DNA of 64,000 nucleotides, taken from the NCBI GenBank assembly GCA_944474755.1, contig OX104112.1, forward strand, positions 79,187,756-79,251,755. The letters are read 5' to 3'. This document shows, piece by piece, positions 1 to 9,905 of the stretch. The notes under the pieces were generated by a model. It was not told where the DNA came from. It made no database searches and worked only from the letters and a program-made list of their open reading frames with translations. The translations under genes and the position numbers were made by a program. Numbering within the stretch: position 1 is the stretch's first letter; every line of letters starts with the position of its first letter. The DNA is from Limnoperna fortunei. Its lineage: Eukaryota; Mollusca; Bivalvia; Mytilida; Modiolidae.

Positions 1-285
1 GAAACTTTGGGATATTGTTATATATCAGGTTGGTAAGAAGCCTATCGATTTTGGGGGAAATCTGTCAAATTTCAAGGTCACAGTCCACGAAAAATGTTAG
101 AAATTTTTACAAAAAAGTTGTTTCCGGACAATAACTCCAAAAGTTTTCATCCAATTTTAATGAAACTGTAAAATATTCTTATATATTTTGTTGGTAAGAA
201 GCCTATTGATTTTGGTGGAATTCCATCCAATTTCAAGGTCACAATGCACGAAAAACGTTAGAAATTTTCACAAAAGCGGGGGTAT
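1..285 (+). repeat. Tandem satellite-like repeat with 'caaggtcac' motif
   Basis: Two diverged units of about 160 bp are visible. Both contain 'ttggtaagaagcctat', 'gattttgg', 'tttcaaggtcaca', a 'cacgaaaaa(t/c)gttagaaat' stretch and 'ggacaataactcc'. This layout resembles repeats common in mollusc genomes; that link is from memory. A shortened unit recurs at 3094-3204 and near 26490-26590 inside SINEs. No coding potential is seen. Confidence 0.7.
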
Positions 286-1909
286 CAGCGATCGCTAGAT
301 CGACTTTGTCTAGTTAATTTTTACCTAGCTGTAATTATTATTATTTTTTTTTTTAGGAACTCTAGACATTGTATTTGGAGAGGTGGACAGATAGCCTATC
401 TTACGTTATTTGTGAGATAACTTTTTCAGACAGTTTGCATAGAGTTTTGTCAGAGATCTAATGTGTAAATAAATATTTATAATTATTAGACATATTGTTT
501 TTATGGAGAAATGTGTTTATTGCTTAAATGGTGTACAGCGCTTGGAAATATTCAGCATTTCAATATTCCAGTTCCTATGTATGCTGCTTTGCATATTTTA
601 GGGTTATTGTTCGGGTTCCACAAAGTGTAATCATGGGTTATAGTTTGGTGCAGTTGAGCAGGAGGTTTGGAAGACGGATGTGGCAAATAGGGTATCAACC
701 AAATCTCAGAAACTTTACAGAAAGATTGCAGATGCTTTGAAGTTGTGCACCTAATATTATGGAATTGTTCCAGGAATTTTTTCTGAATTTTCCAGACTTG
801 GCAACTTAGTGATTATTCAGAACATTTGCAAAAGATAGTACTTATTTTGTGTAATCAACTCCTCCTACAGTTTTCAACCCAGATCTCTAGAACCGTACAG
901 AAAGGAAAGTTGTGCACCCGCAGTTATGGAATTGTTCAAAGAGTTTTTTTTCCTAATTTCAAGATTTGTGTCATTTTTAGCACACTTTATACACGATAGT
1001 TCTGTTTTTTGAATCAACTCCTTCTTAATTTTTTGACAGAGACCCAAAACCTTCTTCCAACAAATTGTAAACCAATAACCATTAAGGTTTTGCTATCCAA
1101 CGCAGTTATTTCAAACTTGCAATTTTTACATTTAATTACATTAATGTAATGGTTATTTGTGAATGCGTCTTCATAAAGATAGTTGGATGTTGAAACAACT
1201 ACTGGTTATAAAGTTTTATTTATTTATAAATCTAATGCACCAAGATTCCCAACTTTTAGAATTTTATTGTATGACCCAAAAACCTTGGAAAACACAAGAC
1301 AACATTTATTTAATTAGGTTAAAATTAATATAATATATATTTTTTTTTAATTCTTGATATATTGTTTGGGTTCCGGCAATGCTGGTGCATACACTTGACA
1401 TTTGCTTGATGTCTTTGTTAAGTTTAGCCATCAGTTTTGGCTTATAACTTGTTGGTTTTGTACTTACCTATCACCAGATCTTGACCTTAATTTTAGGGGG
1501 TTTAGGGTTATGTCAGTTTCAGTTTCTCAGAAACCTTACATGGTAGGATGACTATATTTAGTGTTGATAAGTAGTTACATTACAATCTAGTAAGTGTCAC
1601 CTGACTTCAATTTCACTTTCCAGGCGTTTCAGTTAAGATTTATATAAGGTAAGTTTCCCATTAACCATGCATGATCAGATGACAAAGGTAAATAGGTGCT
1701 AATCAGCAATACATGGCAGCCTGGAAGGTGTCATTTGAATTTTATATTGATGACTGCATCTGAAATATCTAACGAATAGAATATAATGCTGTTTTACCCA
1801 CCATTTCTTTTGAAATGCCTGTACCAAATTAGGACTATTGCTGTAGTTGCTATATTTTTGGTTGCTGGTTTCCTGAGTTTGTAGATTTCTTGGACTTGGA
1901 TTTGTATTT
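286..1909. other. Intergenic left flank of the duplication; no gene seen
   Basis: No convincing coding exon is seen. It contains a diverged direct repeat of about 185 bp (roughly 700-885 and 886-1065). Both units share 'agttgtgcacc', 'ttatggaattgttc' and 'gaatcaactcct'-like strings. At about 1795-1965 it has a piece matching the tail of the reverse-transcriptase fragment at 35358-35485 (shared 'aaatgcctgtaccaa' and 'attgctgtagttg'). The short open frames at 528-740 and 1989-2195 have no recognisable domain and are not called. Confidence 0.5.
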
Positions 1910-2987
1910 TTTGCTTATTGTTTGGTATTTTGTTATTACCATCATTTATAGATTACTCCTGAAGTAATTTTTTCAACACTGATGGGAAATGCAGGTAAGA
2001 CATTTTTCTGTGTCCACACAAGTTGATAAGAATATAGTTTATGTGGAATCATTTCTGCCAGAAATAGGATATTTAAATAATCAGACAAAAACTGAGGGTG
2101 AAATATGGATGTCATACAGTGTTCTTCAATGTCATAATCTTATTAAGTGTAGTCTTTACAACTGGGAAGTTTGCCCTGCAAATACCCACAAGTAATACCA
2201 GTACTATTCAAAAGCAAATTTAATCAATTATTTTACATTGAAAAATAACAATTATCATTAATCTTTACACTTAGAAAAATATCTATTTAGATGATTTTAC
2301 TATTTGCATGTGCATTTTTTAATCATTTCTACACTTGGAAATCCTTTTATGTTCACAAGGCTTGAGCACTATTTAAGAAGATATTTTAACACTTTTCCTA
2401 CATACTCCTTAAGTTAGCAACCAGCATAAAACTGAATAATAGAAATGTAGAAATACAATTGCAGTAAACCTGTTGTGCGTGATAATTTCAGGGAAGTATT
2501 TCCCATAATGGTCTAATGTCCAGCTTTGGTTTAGGATCTGCCAAACACTCGAAATGTGTAGAGGACCATCTTGGGTATATATTTGTAAAATATTAGAATG
2601 TCATTTTGCCACTCAGATTTTACAAGATTGTATTTAAAATTTTTGTCAATCAGGAAACAATCTTGTAAATGGCTTTGCACCTGCATTAAATTTTCAGTGG
2701 ATACAAATCGGGCCAATTGCAGAGAACTACCACGATATCAGTTATCCATGGTTTGGTTTAAATGTGCCTCTTGTGTTCTATGTGAAGCTCTCTAGTATGG
2801 TTTTCATCTTGGATTTATAATTACTGTAAAAAACGTTCTTTGCCGAGTTACTTTTCTTCAATATAACAATACGATCTTTCAAGCAGTTTGTCACAAATTT
2901 TTTTAAAATTAGGAGAAAGGCAAGGCATTGACGGCCCTGGTAGCCATGTTTTAACTTGACTGTCCGTAAATGAACATGTATATAAAA

Positions 2988-3310
2988 ATGGATGGGCCGA
3001 GTGTTTTAGGTAGTTAGTCATCTACTATTTTTCATGATGCCTGTCAACACTCAATACTGCGGGCATGATGTGATCAACTACAACATTAATTGGCAGGTAT
3101 TTGGGGGAAAATCCATCAAATCTCAAGGTCGCATTTGCCAAAAAAAAATGTTAGCAATTTTTACACACAAAAAACCATTTCCAGACAATAACTCAAATTG
3201 TGAGCATTAATTGGATAGTCAGAGTTCCTCCCGAAAAAACTGGACGCCATGATATGGGTCTTATATAGCCTAAAGTGGCGATTAACCACAAACAAACCAA
3301 GTTGGATTCC
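2988..3310 (+). mobile_element. Degenerate tRNA-derived SINE with a nested satellite fragment
   Basis: A decayed A-box region ('gggccgagtgttttaggtag') and a SINE tail ('ggacgccatgatat', 'agtggcgattaaccacaaac') bracket a fragment of the window's first satellite (about 3094-3204). The satellite piece is flanked by the 10-bp direct repeat CATTAATTGG at 3084-3093 and 3205-3214, as expected for insertion with target-site duplication. The copy B equivalent is at about 26372-26705. Confidence 0.7.
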
Positions 3311-3475
3311 CAGTAGGTCAATAACAAGACTTTTGAGACACTCGACCCAACTACCGAGAAAACTCGTCTAGAACAACAGTGGGAAGTGCATAATAATACA
3401 ACAGAAAGCACTACAAAACAGTGTAAAAGCAATAATTAAGTAGTTTTTATTAAACATCGGGAGCAGTTTAAAACA

Positions 3476-3716
3476 ATGTCTCGATGGCCGAGTGGTTGAG
3501 GTAGTCGGTCGTCTACTATTGATTACTGTCAACATTGAGGTTATCAGTTCGAGCCTTAGAATGCGGGCAGGGTATGCTCGACTCCAACCCTAATTGACAA
3601 GGATTGACAGTTTTTTTTGCCCTTGAGTCAGATGTTCCGTCTTCTTCGTCTAATAAAAATTGGACGCCATGATATTGCTGAAAAATAATTGAAAGTAGCG
3701 TTAAACCACAAACAAA
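3476..3716 (+). mobile_element. tRNA-derived SINE
   Basis: It begins 'tctcgatggccgagtggttg' (A-box-like) and has 'ggttatcagttcgagcc' (B-box-like) about 60 bp further on. It ends in the tail 'ggacgccatgatattgctg...gtagcgttaaaccacaaac'. Flanks 'agtttaaaacaatg' and 'agttttaaataacaatg' look like a target-site duplication. It is a mobile element, not a functional tRNA: the 3' acceptor half is missing. The orthologous copy at 26903 is split by a later insertion. Confidence 0.85.
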
Positions 3717-4001
3717 GTTTTAAATAACAATGAAAAGGGTGTAAACGAATGGCAGATTCCTTTTATTGAATTTTATATGGAGTCGGACCTTCCAAATTTT
3801 TATTGCTGCTGATATTGCAATCGCATCATATGAGTACGTATGTATATGAATCATATAGTGTTAACCGGCCAAGTAGAGTGGTGTACCTGTCATTTCGGTA
3901 GATTAACTCGTATGATTATATTAATTAAATGTGTGTGCTCTTTGTATGTCAGGTTTTTCCTACAATGAAGCGGATATGATTGAATATAACTGAACTTAAT
4001 A

Positions 4002-4007
4002 TTTATT
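4002..4007 (-). terminator. AATAAA polyadenylation signal, TPR-TIR gene copy A
   Basis: The plus-strand string 'tttatt' reads AATAAA on the gene strand, 21 bases past the stop codon at 4029. The same arrangement is kept in copy B at 28062-28067. It would give a very short 3' UTR. Confidence 0.5.
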
Positions 4008-4028
4008 AGAAAGTCGCCAACCTAGTAT

Positions 4029-6437
4029 CTATCTTTGACTAATTGAGCGAATGAGTTTGTCCCAGTCAAAATAATCGACGGCATCTAAGCATATAATAGT
4101 GTTAAATCGGTCGGATTGGTCTCCAGTTTCCAGCAGAATGGGAATTATGAAGTTAGTACGTTTTTCGCTCAATGAATAGACTTCAGCTGTGTCTAAATTG
4201 CGCATACACCACCTATCTGTATAAAATTCTCTTGTTAGAATAGCTAACACTTTACTGCTATTATGGATTAGATTTTGTGTTCTTTCTATAATGTTTTCCC
4301 CGGGCGATGCATCTCGCTCAGTAATGGCTCCTTTATATCCGTAAACTCCTTCAACCTTTCGAAGTAATGAATACAAGACCCATTCTCTTTGGTTTTCTGG
4401 ATATATAACAAAGAAATCATATTTAAAGTTTTCATTCCTGGCTTTATCTGGAGATTCGGAAAAGGAGATCTTTTCTGTTAAGTTTCCACAAGTCGGACAT
4501 GATGTAAATCCAGCTTTTTGATGTAATTTTGCCCGATGTTCTGACCAATTATCTTGAAAGGTTTTCCATTCTCCGTCTTCGAATGTTTTGAACTCGGCAC
4601 TTTGTTCAATTATCTTTGATATTTCATTAGAGCTGCCCTCTGTGACTGTTCCAAAGTAAGCACAAAGGTGTGCCATTCCTTGTTTGTATTCATTCATAAA
4701 TCTACGGGTGTGTTTCTTAAAAAGGTCAGCTGCTTCGTCAGTTTTAAGGGACCTGGGATCAGAAGTGTGTATAATATCATCTTGTACGCTGAAACTTCTC
4801 ATCATCTGTCTATGCTCAGTTTGTTCACCAAAGGAGGCAGGTGAACTTTTTTTCACTGTTTCTAGCACGTTATATCGCTTTATAGCTAATCGAAACCAAA
4901 ATGCTATCTCGTATAACAGTCTGTCTACACGTAGCTCCTTGCTATCCAGCTCTGCGCTGTCAATTTTCAAAATGCTCTTAAGCTCATCTTCATACATCTG
5001 AAGAAATGTTTCGAATAAATGTTCAAAACTTTTTGTAGGTTTGTGTGCTGTATCTATTTCCAAAGCACGTTTAAAACACTCAATTGCCTCTCTTTTGTCT
5101 CCGAGACACCTAAGAAATCGCCCATGACTTCTGTGAATTTCTGGAAATTTGCTTGTTCCAAGTATTTTCACTGCTTTCCAAAAGTTAATACTTGCTTTAC
5201 TTATCCATTCCTCTTTGTCGTAATCAAGTTCTTCATTAGAACCATCCTCAATAGCCATCATGTAATAAGCTTCTGCTAACTGTTGAAAGTCCATAGATGT
5301 TGGGGAAAAAGTCAATGAAGTCTCCCAATCGTCTATTGCCTTTACCAAATCATTTTTGTCTTTGAAAAGCTTAAATTTTGTGAAAAATATTGATGCTCTT
5401 ATTGTTCGTCCAAACCTGTTGGCCTCAGAATTATCTATTTTTAAGGAGTGTTCCACGTGTTTTATTGCATCGTCAAGTCGAATCTTGTTGTCTTCTGTTG
5501 CTTCTTTACTGTCAATTTGAATATTCTTTAGAAAACATGCATAACGAATGCGGATTTCACGATTGTCCTCGTTTTCTTTCAGGGCTTTGTCAAAGCACAA
5601 TCTTGGATTCTTGTATTCTTCTATGAACCCACATGTCTCTACTATATTTGGAATTAAGTTTTCATCAACTTCAGTCAAACCTTTTTCGTTCCATTTCACG
5701 TTCGGTTTTTTAGAAAAAAAAAATCCTAAGTAAGCCCATGATACTCCAGTGACATTTCTCACCAAATTTGTGTCTCTGTGTTCTTTCATTTCATTTGACT
5801 CGATTTGTTTCACAATTTGATGTATGATGGCAACTGCTTTGTTAAAAGTATCTTCTGGAGTCCGATCTCTTTGGTCCGACATATATCTCTTCTGATATCC
5901 TTGCATGGCCCAAAATTTTATCTCCATGGTTACTAGTAATCGATTATCACCAATTACGGTCTTTTCTACTTCAGTCACGGCTCTTTCAAACATATGTGTA
6001 CATCTGTCCAATCTTGGTCTATCGTCGTTTAGGTGACAATCAAATATATATGCAAACCCGAATTCTGCATACTGGATGCACGATTGTAAATTAGGATTTT
6101 GTTTAGCTTTCTCTATTAATTTTGATCGTGTTTCATAAGCCTTTCGTGTCCTCAATAATCGTTTATATACAAAAATCTGATTCAATAGAGCATTGCGATT
6201 CTGATCATTATTTTGCAACACTTGCTGAAAGCACTCTAATGATTTTTCGGGGGATTTATTGAAAAAGTGCATAGCACCAAGAAGATTCCGAATGGCGTTT
6301 GCTGTGAAACCATCAGTATAGTCATCTAGTAGAGAACGCACCTTTGCGATTGTGTGTGATAGATTAGATTCGGCCTGGCTTTGAAAGGCATTCAGAGGAA
6401 GTGAAAAATGTCCATACTCTTGTGTATAATCCTCCAT
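4029..6437 (-). CDS. TPR-repeat protein with C-terminal TIR domain, copy A (802 aa)
   Basis: Uninterrupted 802-codon reading frame. Residues ~1-640 are helical with TPR-like pairs, e.g. ~45-78 ('NLLGAMHFF...SLECFQQ'), ~275-300, ~320-336, ~410-428 and ~437-463 ('HGRFLRCLGDKREAIECFKR'). A lone CxxC pair (C647, C650) precedes the TIR domain at ~671-800: box 1 'YDFFVIY' (673-679), box 2 'ERDASPGE' (707-714), 'DRWCMRN' (741-747), box 3-like 'FDW' (790-792). TPR-plus-TIR proteins suggest innate immune signalling in the cytosol (there is no signal peptide or membrane segment); this role is inference. The TPR part is laid out loosely like vertebrate IFIT proteins. At the usual TIR NADase glutamate after W743 the residue appears to be N747, so an adaptor role is more likely than enzyme activity. 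The ATG is the first in frame, 16 bases past a good 3' splice site. A paralogue lies at 28089-30494. Confidence 0.9.
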   Translation of the reverse strand: MEDYTQEYGHFSLPLNAFQSQAESNLSHTIAKVRSLLDDYTDGFTANAIRNLLGAMHFFNKSPEKSLECFQQVLQNNDQNRNALLNQIFVYKRLLRTRKAYETRSKLIEKAKQNPNLQSCIQYAEFGFAYIFDCHLNDDRPRLDRCTHMFERAVTEVEKTVIGDNRLLVTMEIKFWAMQGYQKRYMSDQRDRTPEDTFNKAVAIIHQIVKQIESNEMKEHRDTNLVRNVTGVSWAYLGFFFSKKPNVKWNEKGLTEVDENLIPNIVETCGFIEEYKNPRLCFDKALKENEDNREIRIRYACFLKNIQIDSKEATEDNKIRLDDAIKHVEHSLKIDNSEANRFGRTIRASIFFTKFKLFKDKNDLVKAIDDWETSLTFSPTSMDFQQLAEAYYMMAIEDGSNEELDYDKEEWISKASINFWKAVKILGTSKFPEIHRSHGRFLRCLGDKREAIECFKRALEIDTAHKPTKSFEHLFETFLQMYEDELKSILKIDSAELDSKELRVDRLLYEIAFWFRLAIKRYNVLETVKKSSPASFGEQTEHRQMMRSFSVQDDIIHTSDPRSLKTDEAADLFKKHTRRFMNEYKQGMAHLCAYFGTVTEGSSNEISKIIEQSAEFKTFEDGEWKTFQDNWSEHRAKLHQKAGFTSCPTCGNLTEKISFSESPDKARNENFKYDFFVIYPENQREWVLYSLLRKVEGVYGYKGAITERDASPGENIIERTQNLIHNSSKVLAILTREFYTDRWCMRNLDTAEVYSLSEKRTNFIIPILLETGDQSDRFNTIICLDAVDYFDWDKLIRSISQR

Positions 6438-6475
6438 CTCGAAGATTTACCCCCTGAAATGTTAAAAAAACTTGA
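6438..6475 (-). promoter_or_regulatory. 5' UTR and 3' splice site just upstream of the TPR-TIR start
   Basis: On the gene strand the sequence reads 'gtttttttaacatttcag|ggggtaaatc' and then the ATG. This pyrimidine-rich AG acceptor puts the exon's first base at 6453, so the whole coding region probably sits in one exon with a non-coding exon upstream. Copy B keeps the same site (exon edge 30510). The upstream exon itself was not located. Confidence 0.55.
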
Positions 6476-6534
6476 CTAAGGCATATGCTAAAGAATTAAC
6501 ATAAAGATACCAGGTCTTAGGTCTATATTGCATA

Positions 6535-6625
6535 CCTGTAAAGTAGTTTCCAACTTATAAGACCACCCATCTTGAAAATGGTCTTATGATGGGGGTGGTC
6601 TTTTTTGAGGGGATACAGTTTAAAC
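6535..6625 (-). mobile_element. Hairpin MITE fragment upstream of TPR-TIR gene A
   Basis: 'aagaccacccatctt' and 'gatgggggtggtctt' can pair across 'gaaaatggtcttat'. The text matches the reverse complement of one end of the pogo/Tigger-like MITE at 16230-16459 ('aagaccaccctatctt', 'catgaaagtggtctt'). An equivalent lies at 30545-30625 above gene B. It sits about 100-190 bp upstream of the start codon, where it could affect transcription or the 5' UTR intron; that effect is speculation. Confidence 0.65.
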
Positions 6626-8019
6626 AGCTTTTTAGGTTGATAAAATGTTAGAAATGTGATGCGATCAAGAACCACACATATTGAATATATATATTTATTA
6701 TTCGGTATAAATATTTTTTTTAATAATGATGTTTTTATCTGTTAAAATTAATAATAATAAAATAATTCCAAATCTCCTTAACAGTGAATTATTCTGTTCC
6801 TGTTTCTTTTGCATTATTTTGTTTAAATTAAATTTTATTGTCTGCCCATGTTCCACTTGGTAGTTCATTAAAGATCAGTTTAGTTTTCGAAATCCAGGTT
6901 TTTCTCTGTTTCTAGTTTTCCAAGTTACAGACATCGGGGATCTTTGTCTACGTTTTGATTAATGACCCTTCATCTTACATGCCTTAGGTATTTTCATGAA
7001 AGGTAAAATTATAATAAAAAGGACATTTGTGATTTTTTCAGTCCCTGTTATCATGTGCAAAACACGATTCAATGCATACCTTTAAATATTGGCAAAGTGG
7101 ATTAAAGCATATAAATCAGTATATTATTTTTATTACCTAATAGTACCATCAGATACATATAATATGTGATTATATGTCTCTGGTATCACAATTACAGTTT
7201 TTTTTTATTTTAATTTCCCCCCCCCCCCCCTTTAATGATTAGCAAGTTTGACAGCCAATAGAACGACCTTTCTATTGCCTCCTTACTTTTTACACGGATC
7301 ATTAGTCAATACAGCCTGTTTAATATTCATGAGCTTCTTGGTTACTTTTCAATTGTGTTTAAGCCTCTGAAAGACACTTATTTTATTTTGCAGGCAATAA
7401 CATTTAAAAACTGTAAATTTTTATCTTGGCTTCGGTCCATAAAACATTGATCTGATCTTAAAACCAGCCATTTTTGATTTTCAATTAGCACAGCAACATC
7501 TATCTAAAATGATTATTGCAGATTAGTTTTTTGTGCTCTGTTGTATCTGACAATAATTGATTTGGCAGAGACCTCTACAATATCATAAAGTTGGCCATCA
7601 ATTGATATATAGATTCACATGAAGATTGTCGGAAGGCATAAAAGTACTAGTGAATTGAAGAATACAGAAATTCTAGAAATATTGGACTTTTATTTGAAAA
7701 TTATATAGACTATATACACCAAAAACAAACTGATTATATATACAGTTTTTTAATCTCAGAACGGACATAAAGACTTTTAGACAGTTCTTGTAAATCAGGT
7801 AACACCATTATTAACAAGCAAGACATTTGGTCTGTGGCGTATAACTTATTACTGGGACGTTTCTAATGACTTCCCTAATACAGTTGCATGGTACGTCCTG
7901 ATGCGAGGACTTTTATTTCTAAACTATTATAACGTTGAATACACCATCTTATTTATCAATTTATTGAGGAGTAAAACCATCATGCAGTACCATGACAACA
8001 CAGTAAATTTGAAGTTTTG
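6626..8019. other. AT-rich intergenic sequence upstream of TPR-TIR gene A
   Basis: Non-coding and AT-rich, with a run of 14 C at 7217-7230. It aligns to copy B (30626-31855) with small indels. No gene or clear regulatory motif is seen. Confidence 0.5.
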
Positions 8020-8585
8020 TTTCTAATGCCACAGGAAATAGGTAAGAAAACCAATCTTTCAACAATAATCAGTGACAAAGTATGTGATTATGACAAAGAT
8101 ACATGACAGAAAAAATAAACCAAAAAGATCAACAAAAACCCAACTATGCTTAACCTAAAGCCAATAGAAACGTGTGCACTCGGGCTCACTTACAAGTTAG
8201 TAGTGCCTGACTCAAATTAGACACCATCCAGTAACTCATCGTCATGTCCAGAAGAGCTGTTCACCTGTCGTCCATTTCTTTTTGTCTTTTTGTCTCTGTT
8301 GTGATTTAAATTTAACTATTTTTAAATTGTTATAAAATGTAACGAATAACTAATTATCAGTGAAAATAAATCTGGAATATTTGTACGACGAGTTAGGACA
8401 GGACCTAACCCGAGAATCCTCAGCCGTCCAACGCTTTTCTCCCATGTAAAAAGGCGTTGAACGGCAACGGACTCTCGGACTAGACAGAACAAGCAGTGAC
8501 GGATGAGTCATCCAGTTGGAAAAACAAATACCAGCATAATTTTAAGCACTGTGATTTTATGAAAATTATCAAGATGTATAAAATT
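8020..8585. repeat. Copy A-specific segment with a strong hairpin
   Basis: About 565 bp present in copy A and absent at the matching place in copy B (near 31857). It holds an imperfect hairpin with ~29-bp arms: 'ccgagaatcc...ccgtccaacgc' (from ~8410) against 'ggcgttgaacgg...actctcgg' (to ~8478), separated by 'tctcccatgt'. Whether it was gained in A or lost from B cannot be told from the window. Confidence 0.6.
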
Positions 8586-9150
8586 AATTGTCAAGAAAAT
8601 CATGATTAAATTATTTTGTAAATAAAACAGTTCAACTATTCTATCATAATTAATGTAACTATTTCAATTGCAAAAGAGATTTGAAACAAAAACATAAATT
8701 CGAAAAATGTTAGTATATACTTAAAGTCGATCGATCGGTCGCTCTTTAGCCATCTTAAGTTATAAATAAGATACACTACAGACAGACTTACGTAAGTAAT
8801 GTATGCTATATTCACACAATACTCGTGATTTATTTTATTTTATTTATATTTTTTGTATTTAGTTATTCGTTCGAACATAGTGGTTACTTTCGTTAATCAA
8901 CTTATTGTTAAAGTTCTTACGTTATTTAGCTTAATTTTTTTTTCTTCCGGTTAATTGGGAAGGGAAGTTACTCGATCTTGTATGTCATTGGACGGAATAG
9001 GGTATTTTAATGTGCACTACTTTGTTAGTTATAAATACATGTATGTATAAATATGTTGCAATGTTGTTATGTTAACAAAATATGCTAACATACCTCATGT
9101 GGATCCTTATTGTAATAAAATGCCTTAAGTATGTCTTATGGAATAGGGAA

Positions 9151-9330
9151 CTGCTCTGACAGTCATCAGGATCAATACTACAGTAACAGCTGTACCGGCA
9201 TCAGGATCTATAAACTACAGTAACAGCTGTGACGGTATCGTACGTACCGGACATCCATCACTATACCTGTGCGATATTATCAGCGCAGTGTTATTTAGCT
9301 ACTATCTAGATCCCTCTCAACTGCTCTGAC
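9151..9330. repeat. Copy A-specific ~170-bp insertion flanked by direct repeats
   Basis: 'aactgctctgac' occurs at both borders (ending 9160 and 9330). Copy B has one instance near 32410 and lacks the intervening sequence. Inside is a short tandem duplication of 'catcaggatc' plus 'actacagtaacagctgt'. It is an insertion with target duplication in A, or a repeat-mediated loss in B. Confidence 0.6.
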
Positions 9331-9539
9331 AATACCAATCATTTTGACAGGCACGTAATGCCAATTTCTTATCTTATCTTACATAATATAAATAATATTT
9401 TATATAATTTATAAGATTTCTTATACAGTTATAAAAATATATAAATAAAGATATATAATGACGTAACCGAGTTTATAATATACCTAGATGTTTAATACAC
9501 TTTTTAAAATTGCATTTGTCAGTATTTGTAAAAGTTACG

Positions 9540-9905
9540 ATGCTTATTCGGGCCACTCTTGCGATTCAACGCAAAACCTAATGCGATTAAAACGCAATCA
9601 TTGCAAATAATCGCTATCTTTTGCATTTTAACGCAAATGTTTGCGAATAACGCAATGCTTATTGCGAATCAATCTAATTAAAATTAAATCTTTCACTTGA
9701 TCCCCCCTTTTTGCTATGGTCGCTACCTTGTGCTACACGCAACGACTATAGCATAAAGGGGAAGCAAGTGAAAGATTTAATTTTAATTAGATTGATTGCG
9801 AATAAACGCAAAAGTATGCGATAATGGGGAAGTGATATGAAAAAGAGAGATGCGATCAAGGGGGTGTGATAAATGGTGCGCGTCAAAGATGCGTGAGATG
9901 GATTG
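9540..9905 (+). mobile_element. TTGCG/CGCAA-rich hairpin element, copy A
   Basis: The element is crowded with 'ttgcg', 'cgcaa' and 'gcgaata' words in both orientations. Its core is a near-perfect inverted repeat: 'attgcgaatcaatctaatta...ttcacttg' (9661-~9699) pairs with 'caagtgaaagattt...attagattgattgcgaat' (~9764-9802). The same element is at about 32590-32960 in copy B. A third, inverted copy is at about 33596-33840. No open frame is seen, so it is called as a non-autonomous DNA element. Confidence 0.65.

Noticed and set aside
1989..2195. 68-codon open frame perfectly kept in both copies (also 25330-25536)
   Set aside because: Identity is explained by the recent duplication. There is no recognisable domain, and the start lies in repeat-derived sequence. 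Transcript evidence would be needed to call it.
3476..3560. Possible tRNA gene (A and B boxes)
   Set aside because: The acceptor stem cannot be closed and a SINE tail follows. The same holds for 26903, 36022 and, on the minus strand, 24575.
4684..5733. Plus-strand open frames opposite the TPR-TIR gene (and matches near 29076-29790)
   Set aside because: Shadow frames antisense to a clear domain-bearing gene; no independent features.
7217..7230. Run of 14 C bases
   Set aside because: A simple homopolymer with no further structure, shortened or absent in copy B; possibly a sequencing artefact.
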